64,000 nt of DNA from Gardnerella coleohominis (GTDB lineage Bacteria > Actinomycetota > Actinomycetes > Actinomycetales > Bifidobacteriaceae). The stretch is from positions 124,001 to 188,000 of the forward strand of contig NZ_MNLH01000002.1 in NCBI RefSeq assembly GCF_002896555.1, written 5' to 3'. Below the pieces are notes generated by a model, which did no database searches, was not told the origin of the DNA, and saw nothing but the letters and a program-made list of their open reading frames with translations. The translations under genes were made by a program, and so were the position numbers. Positions 1 through 8,483 of the stretch are shown here, one piece after another. Within the stretch, counting starts at the first letter, position 1. The number at the start of each line of letters is the position of its first letter.

Positions 1-954
1 GCCATACCTCAAGGAGATATTTTTCCTAGATATTGGGGTAGCAGTTTATACGCAATACTTCCAGTGTCGGACGCTGATATTGGTGCTGAGCCTGGTTTGC
101 GCATGAACCCATGGTTGGTGGGTTTGCGCACATTCTTTGTGTGTGTTGTTATCGTTTCATGCATTCTTTGTTGCGCGCATATTAGATATTTTTGGCAAAA
201 GGGATCTTATTGGTGCATAAAAGCAATAAGTCTTTCTTTAATTATGCCAATAGTGTGCGCTTGTTGTATAGCTATGTGGGGTCCAAAACCTTGGATTCGC
301 TCTGGACCTTTTGTGCCTCAGTGTACGACGTTTAAAGATACTGCTTTTTCTGTTTGTGTACATCCTGAAGAAGCTTATATTCGTAAACTTCGTGCTGTTA
401 AACATTTGAAAACTGTTGCTTCTTGGTTTCCTAAGAATCAGAGAGATTCGCAAGGCAAAGGAATTGTGCTTGTGCTTGGAAATGCGTTTACTCCAACAAA
501 TACTGAAAAATCTTGGAATCTTACTAATAGTGGTTTAATAAAGTTACGTAATCTTAAAGCTACTGTTATTCAACAACAAACAGATACATTTGTTAGGCGT
601 TCTGAGAAATATGGTGATATGACTGGTATCGCTCAAGAAGTGTTACAAAGATTTGTGCCTGCAAAATGTGCATCAAGTGCTATGAAAGAAGTATATGTAA
701 AAAAGAATCTTGATTCAAACGCTTCTGTTACAGCATTTTTGCTTGCTCAGCTTCCTTCTCGTATAAGTAATGATGTGTATGGGTCATATGGATTTATTCC
801 AGGTGAAGCAAACGATAAAGTGGCTATGAGTATTAATAATGCTGATGATGCTAAGCTGAAACAATTTGTAAAAAATCATGTTAAAGAACTTAATCAATGC
901 CTCATAACTCCACAACAAGTCTTATCGGAACTTGGTGATAAGCATGAAAAATAA
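1..954 (+). CDS. membrane protein, 5' end outside window
   Basis: The reading frame is open from base 1, so the GTG at 64 is probably internal and the gene is cut by the window edge. The visible protein has two hydrophobic segments (about residues 40-65 and 75-95 of the full visible frame) and then a soluble region of about 200 residues without a motif I recognise. The stop overlaps the start region of the next membrane protein, so the two are likely co-translated and may form one complex. I do not recognise the family. Confidence 0.6.
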   Translation, partial: AIPQGDIFPRYWGSSLYAILPVSDADIGAEPGLRMNPWLVGLRTFFVCVVIVSCILCCAHIRYFWQKGSYWCIKAISLSLIMPIVCACCIAMWGPKPWIRSGPFVPQCTTFKDTAFSVCVHPEEAYIRKLRAVKHLKTVASWFPKNQRDSQGKGIVLVLGNAFTPTNTEKSWNLTNSGLIKLRNLKATVIQQQTDTFVRRSEKYGDMTGIAQEVLQRFVPAKCASSAMKEVYVKKNLDSNASVTAFLLAQLPSRISNDVYGSYGFIPGEANDKVAMSINNADDAKLKQFVKNHVKELNQCLITPQQVLSELGDKHEK

Positions 955-1675
955 TTTTCGCGCTTGGCTTGAAGGTAGGCATTATATTGTTGCAATCGTT
1001 GCAATTTTATTGTCCGTAGTCCTTCCCTCTTTAATGCTTGTTATATTCAGATCATTTGTAACGCAGTTGCCAGTTTATGTTGGTTATATTTGTTTGCCAG
1101 ATTCTGCTAATGTGCATAATGCGGTAGAAGGTATAACGTTCCAATGTCAATCTGGTAGTAGTGCTGTTAATTTTGTTGTTACTCTGTATGAAGTTATTGT
1201 AGTTGGGCTTATTGCCGCGGCATTCGTTTGCCTTGCTCCGATTATGGTATCGTGGGAACGTTTCGTGATGAAAAGGCTGCGAATATATGCATTGAGTGCT
1301 GCTTTATTGTGTTTGTTTGTTTCATTCGGCGCTTCAGTGTTAATTGTTCGTATAATAGACCTGCAGATATTTAGTACATTGCAGATGATCTTAGGTAATG
1401 CGTGGATTGATATCGTGCTAATAAAGATTGGATTAGCCTGTTTTGGAAGGTTTTACGGCCTTGCATTTGGTGTCTTTTTAGCGGTGATGAATATTGCCAC
1501 ACAAGGTTTGCAAAGTAAAATTGGATTGATTTTGCGATGGTATCCTTCTGGAACTTTGCCTGTAATTCCTGGACAATCCATATTGTTATATGTCGTTGTT
1601 GTGCTTACTGTAATTGCAGTTTGCCTGTGGAGTGGCACGTGTGGACGTGGATTGCTTTATTTTGAACGTGCTTAA
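944..1675 (+). CDS. polytopic membrane protein, unknown function
   Basis: Predicted protein of 243 residues with about six hydrophobic segments spread along its whole length and no long soluble domain. I chose the ATG at 944 over the GTG at 932; both lie inside the end of the upstream gene (stop at 954), which points to translational coupling. The topology resembles an ABC permease subunit, but no ATPase gene is next to it and I see no diagnostic motif. Function unknown. Confidence 0.6.
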   Translation: MKNNFRAWLEGRHYIVAIVAILLSVVLPSLMLVIFRSFVTQLPVYVGYICLPDSANVHNAVEGITFQCQSGSSAVNFVVTLYEVIVVGLIAAAFVCLAPIMVSWERFVMKRLRIYALSAALLCLFVSFGASVLIVRIIDLQIFSTLQMILGNAWIDIVLIKIGLACFGRFYGLAFGVFLAVMNIATQGLQSKIGLILRWYPSGTLPVIPGQSILLYVVVVLTVIAVCLWSGTCGRGLLYFERA

Positions 1676-1729
1676 AAGACGTGTTTAATTATGTGTTAAA
1701 AGTCAACTCAATAGTGTTTAATAGAACGT

Positions 1730-3070
1730 ATGTTCGATAATATTGTGATGTTTGTTTTAATGGTGGTTGCTGTTGTAATAACCGCCATTGTTGTGCTGGC
1801 TATTGTTAAGCACAACTCTGGAACGCAAGGCGCTAATGGCGTAAACCAGCGCGAATTTAACGAATTGCGCTCGCAGTATGAACAAGCGCGCGCTCAAGCT
1901 CAAGAAAATGGCAATCAAGCCATACGGTATCGCACGCAAGCAGAGCAGCTTGCTGAGCGATTAAAGTTTGTTGAAGCAGAACTTGCTAAGGCGCAGCAGG
2001 CAGAGCAATTGCGAGTGAATCGCGAAGAACAATTGCGAGCAGAGCGAGAAGAACGCGAACGGTTAAATCGTGAGAAAACTTTGAAAGAGCAAGGTAAAGT
2101 TTTGGAAGCGCTTGCTCCAGTAAAAGACAATCTCGAAGCATTGAAGAATAAAGTTTCGCAGATTGAAGAAGGGCGTAAGCAAGAAATGGGTGTGCTGAGC
2201 ACTCAGCTTAAAGGCTTAAGTGAGCAGCAAACAAGGCTTGACCGCGAAACAAGTTCGCTTTCTGCAGCATTGCGAAATAATAAGGTTCGCGGAGCTTGGG
2301 GTGAGGCTCAACTAAAGAATATTGTGGAATCTGCGGGTTTGCTTGAGCATGTTGATTTTGATACGCAGGTTGTTGTAACGGGAGTAAATGGCGAACAGCA
2401 GAGGCCAGATATGGTTGTGCATCTGCCAGGAGGCAAAACAATTCCAGTTGATGCAAAAGTTCCGTATGCGGATTATCAGCGTGCTTGCGAAATCCCAGAT
2501 AATGCAAGTGACGAAGAATTAGCTAGAAGGAGCGAGCTTCTAAAAGCGCATGCTAAGGCTTTGCGAGAGCACGTTAGAGTATTGGGAGCTAAAGCGTATT
2601 GGCAGGCTTTTGAAACAGCACCAGATTTTGTAGTTGCATTTATTCCAAACGAAGCGTTGCTTCAGGCGGCTCTTGAAGCGGATCCAACGCTTATGGATGA
2701 TGCTTTTGCGCAAAAAGTAGCACTCACTTCGCCAGTTACTTTGTGGGCTGTGCTTAAGTCTGTTGCGTACGCATGGCAGCAGCAAAGTCTTACAGATGAT
2801 GCAAAAGAACTTTTCGATTTATCTCGAGAATTGTACGATCGCTTTGCAGTTCTTGGAGAAAATGCTTCAAAACTTGGCGTATCTTTGGCAAGAACAGTTG
2901 CAGCTTACAATAAGTTTGCTTCTTCGCTTGAGTCGCGAGTGTTGGTAACAGCGCGTAAACTTCAGAAGTTAGACCAAAGTAAAGTTATTGCTTCAATAGA
3001 TCTTATAGATTCTGATAAAGCTGATGTTAAAGAGCTGAGCGCTCCGGAAGTATCAGTAGAAGATCGTTAA
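1730..3070 (+). CDS. rmuC: DNA recombination protein RmuC
   Basis: 446 residues. One N-terminal membrane segment (about 4-25) is followed by a long Glu/Gln/Arg-rich coiled coil (about 45-175) and the RmuC nuclease-like core. In the core, RGAWGEAQL, the RPDMVVHLPGG stretch and VDAKVPYADY match the conserved signature with an Asp and Asp-x-Lys as in PD-(D/E)XK folds. RmuC limits DNA inversions at inverted repeats in E. coli; its biochemical activity is otherwise inferred from the fold. Length and domain order are normal. It stands alone, and the next gene starts 58 bp downstream with its own ribosome binding site. Confidence 0.9.
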   Translation: MFDNIVMFVLMVVAVVITAIVVLAIVKHNSGTQGANGVNQREFNELRSQYEQARAQAQENGNQAIRYRTQAEQLAERLKFVEAELAKAQQAEQLRVNREEQLRAEREERERLNREKTLKEQGKVLEALAPVKDNLEALKNKVSQIEEGRKQEMGVLSTQLKGLSEQQTRLDRETSSLSAALRNNKVRGAWGEAQLKNIVESAGLLEHVDFDTQVVVTGVNGEQQRPDMVVHLPGGKTIPVDAKVPYADYQRACEIPDNASDEELARRSELLKAHAKALREHVRVLGAKAYWQAFETAPDFVVAFIPNEALLQAALEADPTLMDDAFAQKVALTSPVTLWAVLKSVAYAWQQQSLTDDAKELFDLSRELYDRFAVLGENASKLGVSLARTVAAYNKFASSLESRVLVTARKLQKLDQSKVIASIDLIDSDKADVKELSAPEVSVEDR

Positions 3071-3128
3071 GCATAAAAACATCAAAGCATCAAAAATTGA
3101 AGAACTCTAAACGCTAAGGAGTGTAATA

Positions 3129-3977
3129 ATGACGGAATTACAAGAGGAACGCGCGGAACTTAAGCGCATGCTTTGTGCGGATATGAGTGCGAAACCATTT
3201 AGTGAACTGTTTTCTGTTACATTTGTTCAGCGCGGCTCTAAGCTGGTTGGTGATGTTCTTTTTGATGCAATTGAGAAAGCTGGGTATTCGTTAGAACGCG
3301 ATGTTGACGCTATTGGTGCGTTAACTGCTGCTGCAGTGCCTATGGTTTTTGCGCTTATTCATGCTGCAGAACGTAAAGGAATTGCACTCGACGGCTTCGT
3401 TATGGATTTTGTTTTTCCTGCAACAAAAGGTCCGTCAGTTAAAGGCAAGCGAGTATTGTTACTTGACTCTTGGCTTTCTGAAAAATCGTATGTTCAAACT
3501 TCTTCGCTTGTGACTTTACGACACGGCAATGAATTAAGTCTTGATTTTGGCATTGTTAATCAGCAAGGCGCGCAAATTCTTGCTATAGTTGCATTAATTG
3601 GTGGTGTTGACGCCGACGAACAAGGCACAAGGCATCTTCAATTAGTAAATCCAATAAGTGAGGAGAGTACTAAAATGGCATTTGTTCAAGCTTTCGATGA
3701 AGAAGAATTACGTGCAGATGCAGATCACGACGATTGCTGCAATGACAACTGCTGTGGTGGTCATTGCGAGGTTAAATGCACGGGTGATTGTGCTCATGAT
3801 GGTTGCACTGAGCCTTGCTGTGAAGACAATTGCTGCGGTGGCCATTGCAAAGTAGAGTGCACGGGTGATTGCGCTAACGATGGTTGCACTGAGCCATGTT
3901 GCGAGGATAACTGCTGTGGTGGTCACTGCAAGTCAGGTTGCACAGGTGACTGCGCAACTGACGGCTGCCAAGACTAG
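3129..3977 (+). CDS. phosphoribosyltransferase-like protein with cysteine-rich repeat tail
   Basis: 282 residues. Residues 1-195 look like a divergent orotate phosphoribosyltransferase-type domain: VLLLDSWLSEKSYVQTSSLV sits where the PRPP loop would be, but the usual acidic pair is weak, so catalysis is doubtful. Residues 200-282 are an unusual tail of three near-identical units of about 27 residues. Each contains DNCCGGHC, CTGDCA and DGCTEPCC, giving well over 20 cysteines. Such density suggests metal binding or a disulfide/zinc scaffold, as in metallothioneins; this is inference. A ribosome binding site (aaggagtgtaata) fixes the start. The next gene, a methyltransferase, follows after 57 bp. 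Confidence 0.6.
   Translation: MTELQEERAELKRMLCADMSAKPFSELFSVTFVQRGSKLVGDVLFDAIEKAGYSLERDVDAIGALTAAAVPMVFALIHAAERKGIALDGFVMDFVFPATKGPSVKGKRVLLLDSWLSEKSYVQTSSLVTLRHGNELSLDFGIVNQQGAQILAIVALIGGVDADEQGTRHLQLVNPISEESTKMAFVQAFDEEELRADADHDDCCNDNCCGGHCEVKCTGDCAHDGCTEPCCEDNCCGGHCKVECTGDCANDGCTEPCCEDNCCGGHCKSGCTGDCATDGCQD
3736..3970 (+). repeat. in-frame tandem repeat encoding Cys-rich units (3 copies)
   Basis: Three consecutive units of about 81-84 bp encode the cysteine-rich tail of the phosphoribosyltransferase-like protein. Units two and three are most alike (CEDNCCGGHCK). Differences between units are mostly synonymous or conservative, so the protein repeat appears to be under selection. Copy number could vary between strains by recombination. 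Confidence 0.85.
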
Positions 3978-4034
3978 CTGCAATTACTAGCTGCCAATAC
4001 TAAGTAAAAGTATTAAACGGAGCAAAACTCACAC

Positions 4035-4841
4035 ATGCACGAACCGAATCCAATTACTTTGGCTGCAAAAGCTTCCGATGAGCCAGAATTCCGACCTATA
4101 GGAGTTGGCTCGTGGGAAGAAGAGCATCCAGGTGAGCCTCGTCCAGATAATCCAGAATCGCCAAATTATGATGCGCGGTTTAGCGCTGAATTACTAGACG
4201 AAGGTGACCAGCGCAACGTCCTAGACCGCTACCGATACTGGAAAGTAGAAGCTATAAAAGCGGATCTCGATTCTAAAGGACGCCACGAGTTTGAAGTAGC
4301 TGTAGAAAATTGGACTCACGATTTCAACATAGGCTCTATGGTTCGCACCGCAAACGCATTTACTGCGAAAAAAGTGTATATTGTAGGGCCTCATAAATGG
4401 AATCGTAAAGGCTCGTTAATGACTGAGCTTTACCAATACGTTGAGTGCTGCCCAACTATTGAAACTCTAGTAACTAATTGGCGCGAAAATATAGCACGAG
4501 AAACAGAAGAAGCGCATCAACTTTTGCTTAAAGCGCAAGCAGAAGGCAATAAAGAAGCCGAAAAAATCGCAAATATTAAGGAACAAGACGCTAAAAACGC
4601 TCGCGTTATAGCGCTCGATATTATTCCAGGCGCAGTTGCTATGGAAAACTACAAGTTCCCTAAACGTTGCCTTATGCTTTTTGGTGCAGAAGGGCCGGGG
4701 CTTTCTAAAAAAGCGCTAGAAATGGCGGATGACGTTGTTTATATTTCGCAATTCGGCTCTGTTCGCTCACTAAATGCAGGAGCTGCTGCGGCTGTTTCCA
4801 TGCACGCGTGGATTGCGCAACATGCAGCACCAAATTGCTGA
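4035..4841 (+). CDS. TrmH/SpoU-family RNA 2'-O-methyltransferase
   Basis: 268 residues with the three SPOUT knot motifs in order: NIGSMVRTANAF (motif 1, about residues 95-107), LMLFGAEGPGLS (motif 2, about 215-226) and SVRSLNAGAAAAVSMHAW (motif 3, about 240-258). The family transfers methyl from S-adenosylmethionine to a ribose 2'-OH in tRNA or rRNA. Which nucleotide is modified cannot be told from sequence. An N-terminal extension of about 60 residues is charged and probably not part of the knot. A Lys/Glu-rich helix lies between motifs 1 and 2. Confidence 0.85.
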   Translation: MHEPNPITLAAKASDEPEFRPIGVGSWEEEHPGEPRPDNPESPNYDARFSAELLDEGDQRNVLDRYRYWKVEAIKADLDSKGRHEFEVAVENWTHDFNIGSMVRTANAFTAKKVYIVGPHKWNRKGSLMTELYQYVECCPTIETLVTNWRENIARETEEAHQLLLKAQAEGNKEAEKIANIKEQDAKNARVIALDIIPGAVAMENYKFPKRCLMLFGAEGPGLSKKALEMADDVVYISQFGSVRSLNAGAAAAVSMHAWIAQHAAPNC

Positions 4842-4972
4842 TACAAGCTACAAACAAGCAAATATAAACAAACAATCGCAAACAAACGATTGCATTACAA
4901 AACGTAGTAGTTTGTACTCATAAACACTTACATAAAATGTGTATTTTTTTTTAATAGTGATAATATTGTAAT

Positions 4973-5965
4973 ATGTTAGAATTCAAACATATTACAAAAC
5001 GTTTTGGCGCAAAAACAGCGCTTGAAGACGTTTCTTTTGTCGCCGAAGACGGCAAAGTTACAGGCTTCTTAGGGCCTAATGGTGCTGGCAAATCTACCTC
5101 TATGCGTTGTGCGCTTGAGCTTATTCATCCTGATAACGGTATTGTTTTGGTTGACGGCAAGTCATATAAGCAGATCTCGTCTCCAATGACAGAAGTTGGA
5201 GCAGTACTTGATGCAAAGTCCGCTCATAGAGGTCGTACGGCTTACAATCACTTATACGCATTGGCTTTAACTCACGGAATATCAAAGAAACGTGTAGATG
5301 AAGTCATTGATATTACTGGTTTAACTAGCGTAAAAAAACGTAAGGCAGGCTCCTTCTCGCTTGGTATGAGCCAGCGTCTTTCTATTGCTGCAGCTCTTTT
5401 AGCAGATCCACACAATCTCATACTTGACGAGCCGATTAATGGTTTGGATCCAGAAGGCGTTAAGTGGGTTCGTGAATTATGCAGATATTACGCAAGCCAA
5501 GGTCGTGCAATACTTCTTAGCTCTCACCTAATGAGCGAGGTTGCTCTTACTGCAGATAACCTTGTGATTATTGCGCATGGCGAAATTTTGGAGCGTACAA
5601 CAGTTAAAGATTTTGTTGATGCACATTCGCAGCACGCTGTGAGACTTGTGACACCTGAAGGCGAAAAACTAAAGCAAGTGCTTACACAAAATCATCCTGA
5701 ATGCAGGATTTTGCCAGATAATCGCACTCCTCAAGATGCTCAAGGAGGCGAGCTTCTTAGAATAACAGGATGCGAGCTCAATCAGCTTGCTCGAGAAATT
5801 GCAGATAATCAGATTTTGGTATATCAGCTAAATCAAGAGCATGCGTCGCTTGAGGAAGCATATTTGGCTCTTACACACGGCCAAGAGCAGTACGTAACAA
5901 AAGCATTGCCAAATACTACTTCTGTGACTGGATCGCAATATGTATATGGAGGGAGCAGGAAATGA
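4973..5965 (+). CDS. ABC-2 type transporter ATP-binding protein
   Basis: 330 residues. Walker A GPNGAGKST (about 36-44), signature FSLGMSQRLS in place of LSGGQ, Walker B LILDEPINGLDP and the H-loop SSHLMSE are all present, so ATPase activity is expected. The C-terminal 100 residues are the extra domain typical of DrrA/BcrA-like ATPases. The ATG at 4973 lies just after an AT-rich stretch. The stop overlaps the ATG of the permease (5962) by four bases. It is a clear paralogue of the ATPase at 54796-55932; both end in an unusual polar tail. Substrate unknown. Confidence 0.9.
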   Translation: MLEFKHITKRFGAKTALEDVSFVAEDGKVTGFLGPNGAGKSTSMRCALELIHPDNGIVLVDGKSYKQISSPMTEVGAVLDAKSAHRGRTAYNHLYALALTHGISKKRVDEVIDITGLTSVKKRKAGSFSLGMSQRLSIAAALLADPHNLILDEPINGLDPEGVKWVRELCRYYASQGRAILLSSHLMSEVALTADNLVIIAHGEILERTTVKDFVDAHSQHAVRLVTPEGEKLKQVLTQNHPECRILPDNRTPQDAQGGELLRITGCELNQLAREIADNQILVYQLNQEHASLEEAYLALTHGQEQYVTKALPNTTSVTGSQYVYGGSRK

Positions 5966-6945
5966 GTGGGCAAATTAATCAATCTGTTAATCAATCTGTT
6001 AATCCAGCAGCAAGCAGCTCTTATAAAACCGGAAGAAGCATGAACGCTCAGCACTTACGCCTTACATTTATGCACACGCTTAAATCTGAAATTGTTAAGC
6101 TGCGTGGACTTGCCTCAACATGGTGGTGCATGGCATTAACAATTGTTTTGCCAGTAATTTTTAGTTTTATTATCGCGCTTGTGCAGAAAGCAATGTCTAA
6201 AGCTGACATTAAGAATGGAGCAAGTCAAGGTAGATCAAGTGCTGCGATTACTGTTGGACCGAGCGGTAAAAGTGACCTTATTGCATCTCAAGAAAGCATT
6301 TTCCGCTTAGTTATTAGTTTTGCTTCTATATCTTTGATTGTTTTGGCGATTTTTGCAGTGCTTGCTATAACCGCGGAACATTCTACGACTTCAATTCAGG
6401 CTTCTCTTACGGCTGTACCTAAAAGGGGTGTGCTCTTTACGGCTAAGTTTATTGCTGTTGCAATCTACGTTTTTGTAGCCCAACTTATTGCAATGACAGT
6501 TTCGTTAGCTGCTGCAGAATTAGCTTTTGTAGGAGATAATGTTTCTGGATTATCTGGAAGCAACGTGTGGAAATTGCCTCTTATTCTGCTTCTTGGATCT
6601 CCTGCAATCATGGTTGTTGTGGCAGCAATGGCGTACGGTTTCGGCATGATTTGCAAGTCAACTGCTGGCGGAATTATGTGCGTTATTGGAGCCGTGATGA
6701 TTTTGCCTACAGTTGTTAGCGTTATTATGATTGCGAGCAATTTCGCGAAGTGGACTTCAATACTTATGCAGATTTTGCCAGCCAATGCTGTGAGTCAATT
6801 CTTAGGAAGTTCTGCTAATTCGGGCCCACAACTTCCGCCAGACGCAGTTGTTTTCACATGGTGGCAATCAGGCTTAGTGGTTCTTGCTTGGGCCGTGATT
6901 ATGTATGTAATCGGCCACTTAATTGAAAGTCATCGCGATATTTAA
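5962..6945 (+). CDS. ABC-2 type transporter permease
   Basis: 327 residues. A polar N-terminus of about 50 residues contains QSVNQSVN repeats. Six hydrophobic segments follow: one near residues 50-75, one near 115-140, and four between about 165 and 320. This is the ABC-2 permease pattern. It is co-translated with the ATPase through an ATGA overlap. The downstream convergent terminator at 7072-7114 ends the operon. Substrate cannot be inferred; peptides, lipids or drugs are typical. Confidence 0.85.
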   Translation: MSGQINQSVNQSVNPAASSSYKTGRSMNAQHLRLTFMHTLKSEIVKLRGLASTWWCMALTIVLPVIFSFIIALVQKAMSKADIKNGASQGRSSAAITVGPSGKSDLIASQESIFRLVISFASISLIVLAIFAVLAITAEHSTTSIQASLTAVPKRGVLFTAKFIAVAIYVFVAQLIAMTVSLAAAELAFVGDNVSGLSGSNVWKLPLILLLGSPAIMVVVAAMAYGFGMICKSTAGGIMCVIGAVMILPTVVSVIMIASNFAKWTSILMQILPANAVSQFLGSSANSGPQLPPDAVVFTWWQSGLVVLAWAVIMYVIGHLIESHRDI

Positions 6946-7071
6946 AAACAATTTAATTTCATCATGCTTATGCGTTATGAATCATAAAATTACATAAGCT
7001 TGATTATTAAGCTTGATTATTAATTGTTTTATAAAAATATAAAAGATATAAAGATATAAAAGATATAAAAA

Positions 7072-7114
7072 TTGAGGTATCCTAAGAATTTCTTAAGATA
7101 CCTCAACTTTTTTC
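7072..7114. terminator. bidirectional rho-independent terminator
   Basis: Inverted repeat TTGAGGTATC...GATACCTCAA with an inner TAAGAA/TTCTTA extension. A T-run follows on the plus strand and an A-run precedes it, so it can act both ways. It sits between the ABC permease (plus) and the FKBP gene (minus), which converge. Confidence 0.85.
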
Positions 7115-7198
7115 TGGTTTTATTTTAGAACTATCTAGTAACTAATAAGTTACCAAAGAATCATTCCACTGCTAATTTTAAAACTATGAGTAGAAAAA

Positions 7199-8185
7199 TC
7201 AAGAAGCATAAAGAATGTCTACCACAAAGTACAGTGTGGAGTTCGCAGGAATCGTTACTTTTCCTTGCGCATCCTTCTTGTCTTCCTTACCGTAACCATC
7301 TTCTGGTGGAATTACCAAAAGAACTCGGGATCCCACTTTCTTACCAGCTAAACCTTTAGTCCATCCTGGGATTACCTGTCCGTCGAGTGAGAAATCTGCA
7401 GGTGTTCCGCGTGTCCATGATGAATCAAACTGGTGTAGCTTGCCGTCCTTATCTGTAGTCCATCCAGAGTAATGAGCGCTGACTGTGCTTTTCGCGCTCA
7501 CCTCTTTGCCAGTTCCTTCAATCAAAGTTTGAGAAACAAGCTTTCCGTCTGGCACGTAGTTATTTTTATCTAAGCTTGGGGCTCCAGATTTATCAAGAGT
7601 TACTTTCGGCAAATTTGCTGGAATATCGGTAACTGCTTTACCTTCTGCTTTAGTTAAAGATTTTTGAGTAGAAACAATCGTCAAAACTATTACGTAAGAA
7701 GGATTCTTACCCTCGCCTTTTATACCAAAAGCAATAGTGCTATTTATTTTTCTACCTTTAAGCAGAGCATAATATTGAGGACTCGTATAATTCTTTTTAA
7801 TTACCAAAGAGCAATCTTGACCATTAGGCTTATCCCAAGTGCTCATTATTTTTTTGCCATCTTTAGCAGAATAAACAGTTCCCTGTGTGCAAACACGGTC
7901 GCCTTCGTTAATTGCTTTTCCGTTTCCCTTTTGCAAAATAGCATAGGAATTCTTCTCGAAATTAAGTGGAGTCTTTAAAGTAACCTCAGGCATTTTACCT
8001 AGGGTTCCTTTGGCCTCTACGCCTGACATCACGTGCATTCCTGCTGCGTCTGCCTTAGAATCGGATTGGCTATTATTATTCTCTCCGCAGGATGCTAATC
8101 CTGCACACATTACGACTGCGCTAAAAATTGCTACAGCGCGTGTAATCAAAGATTTTTGTATATTAGTTTTCTTCATAGGCTTCAC
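7199..8185 (-). CDS. FKBP-type peptidyl-prolyl isomerase lipoprotein
   Basis: 328 residues. The signal peptide ends in a lipobox (LASC, Cys at about 33), so the mature protein is a membrane-anchored lipoprotein outside the cell. The C-terminal 110 residues form an FKBP domain: VSAHYSGW, FDSSW, VIPGWTKGLAGKKVGSRVLL, IPPEDGYG and LYFVVDIL are conserved, including the residues lining the proline pocket. The middle (about 50-190) looks like a degenerate second FKBP-like domain. Expected role is folding of exported proteins. It is transcribed alone, convergent with the upstream ABC operon. Confidence 0.9.
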   Translation of the reverse strand: MKPMKKTNIQKSLITRAVAIFSAVVMCAGLASCGENNNSQSDSKADAAGMHVMSGVEAKGTLGKMPEVTLKTPLNFEKNSYAILQKGNGKAINEGDRVCTQGTVYSAKDGKKIMSTWDKPNGQDCSLVIKKNYTSPQYYALLKGRKINSTIAFGIKGEGKNPSYVIVLTIVSTQKSLTKAEGKAVTDIPANLPKVTLDKSGAPSLDKNNYVPDGKLVSQTLIEGTGKEVSAKSTVSAHYSGWTTDKDGKLHQFDSSWTRGTPADFSLDGQVIPGWTKGLAGKKVGSRVLLVIPPEDGYGKEDKKDAQGKVTIPANSTLYFVVDILYAS

Positions 8186-8483
8186 ACTACAGCGTGATAT
8201 TGATTTTATGTAATAAATTTGATTCGTAATATGTTATGTCTACAAAATTTTAGAGAAAATAAATAAAATTAATTGAAGATATTTATATATTGAGTGAGTC
8301 GTGTAGCATAAATTAATACTTGCAAAATATGTGTAAAATATTGGTATTTTAAGTCTTAATATTGGGATTTTAAAACTTGAGATAAGTAATATAACAAGCA
8401 AAAAATACACATAATACGAAAAGATAGTAAAATAGAAACGATATGGCAATTTTGTAAAGCAATAACGAAAGAAAAGAGTATTT
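8186..8483. other. AT-rich divergent intergenic region
   Basis: About 300 bp separate the minus-strand FKBP gene and the plus-strand 620-residue membrane protein gene, so promoters for both should lie here. The DNA is strongly AT-rich with several TATAAT-like strings. I cannot assign a single -35/-10 pair with confidence, and I see no convincing small gene. Confidence 0.5.
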
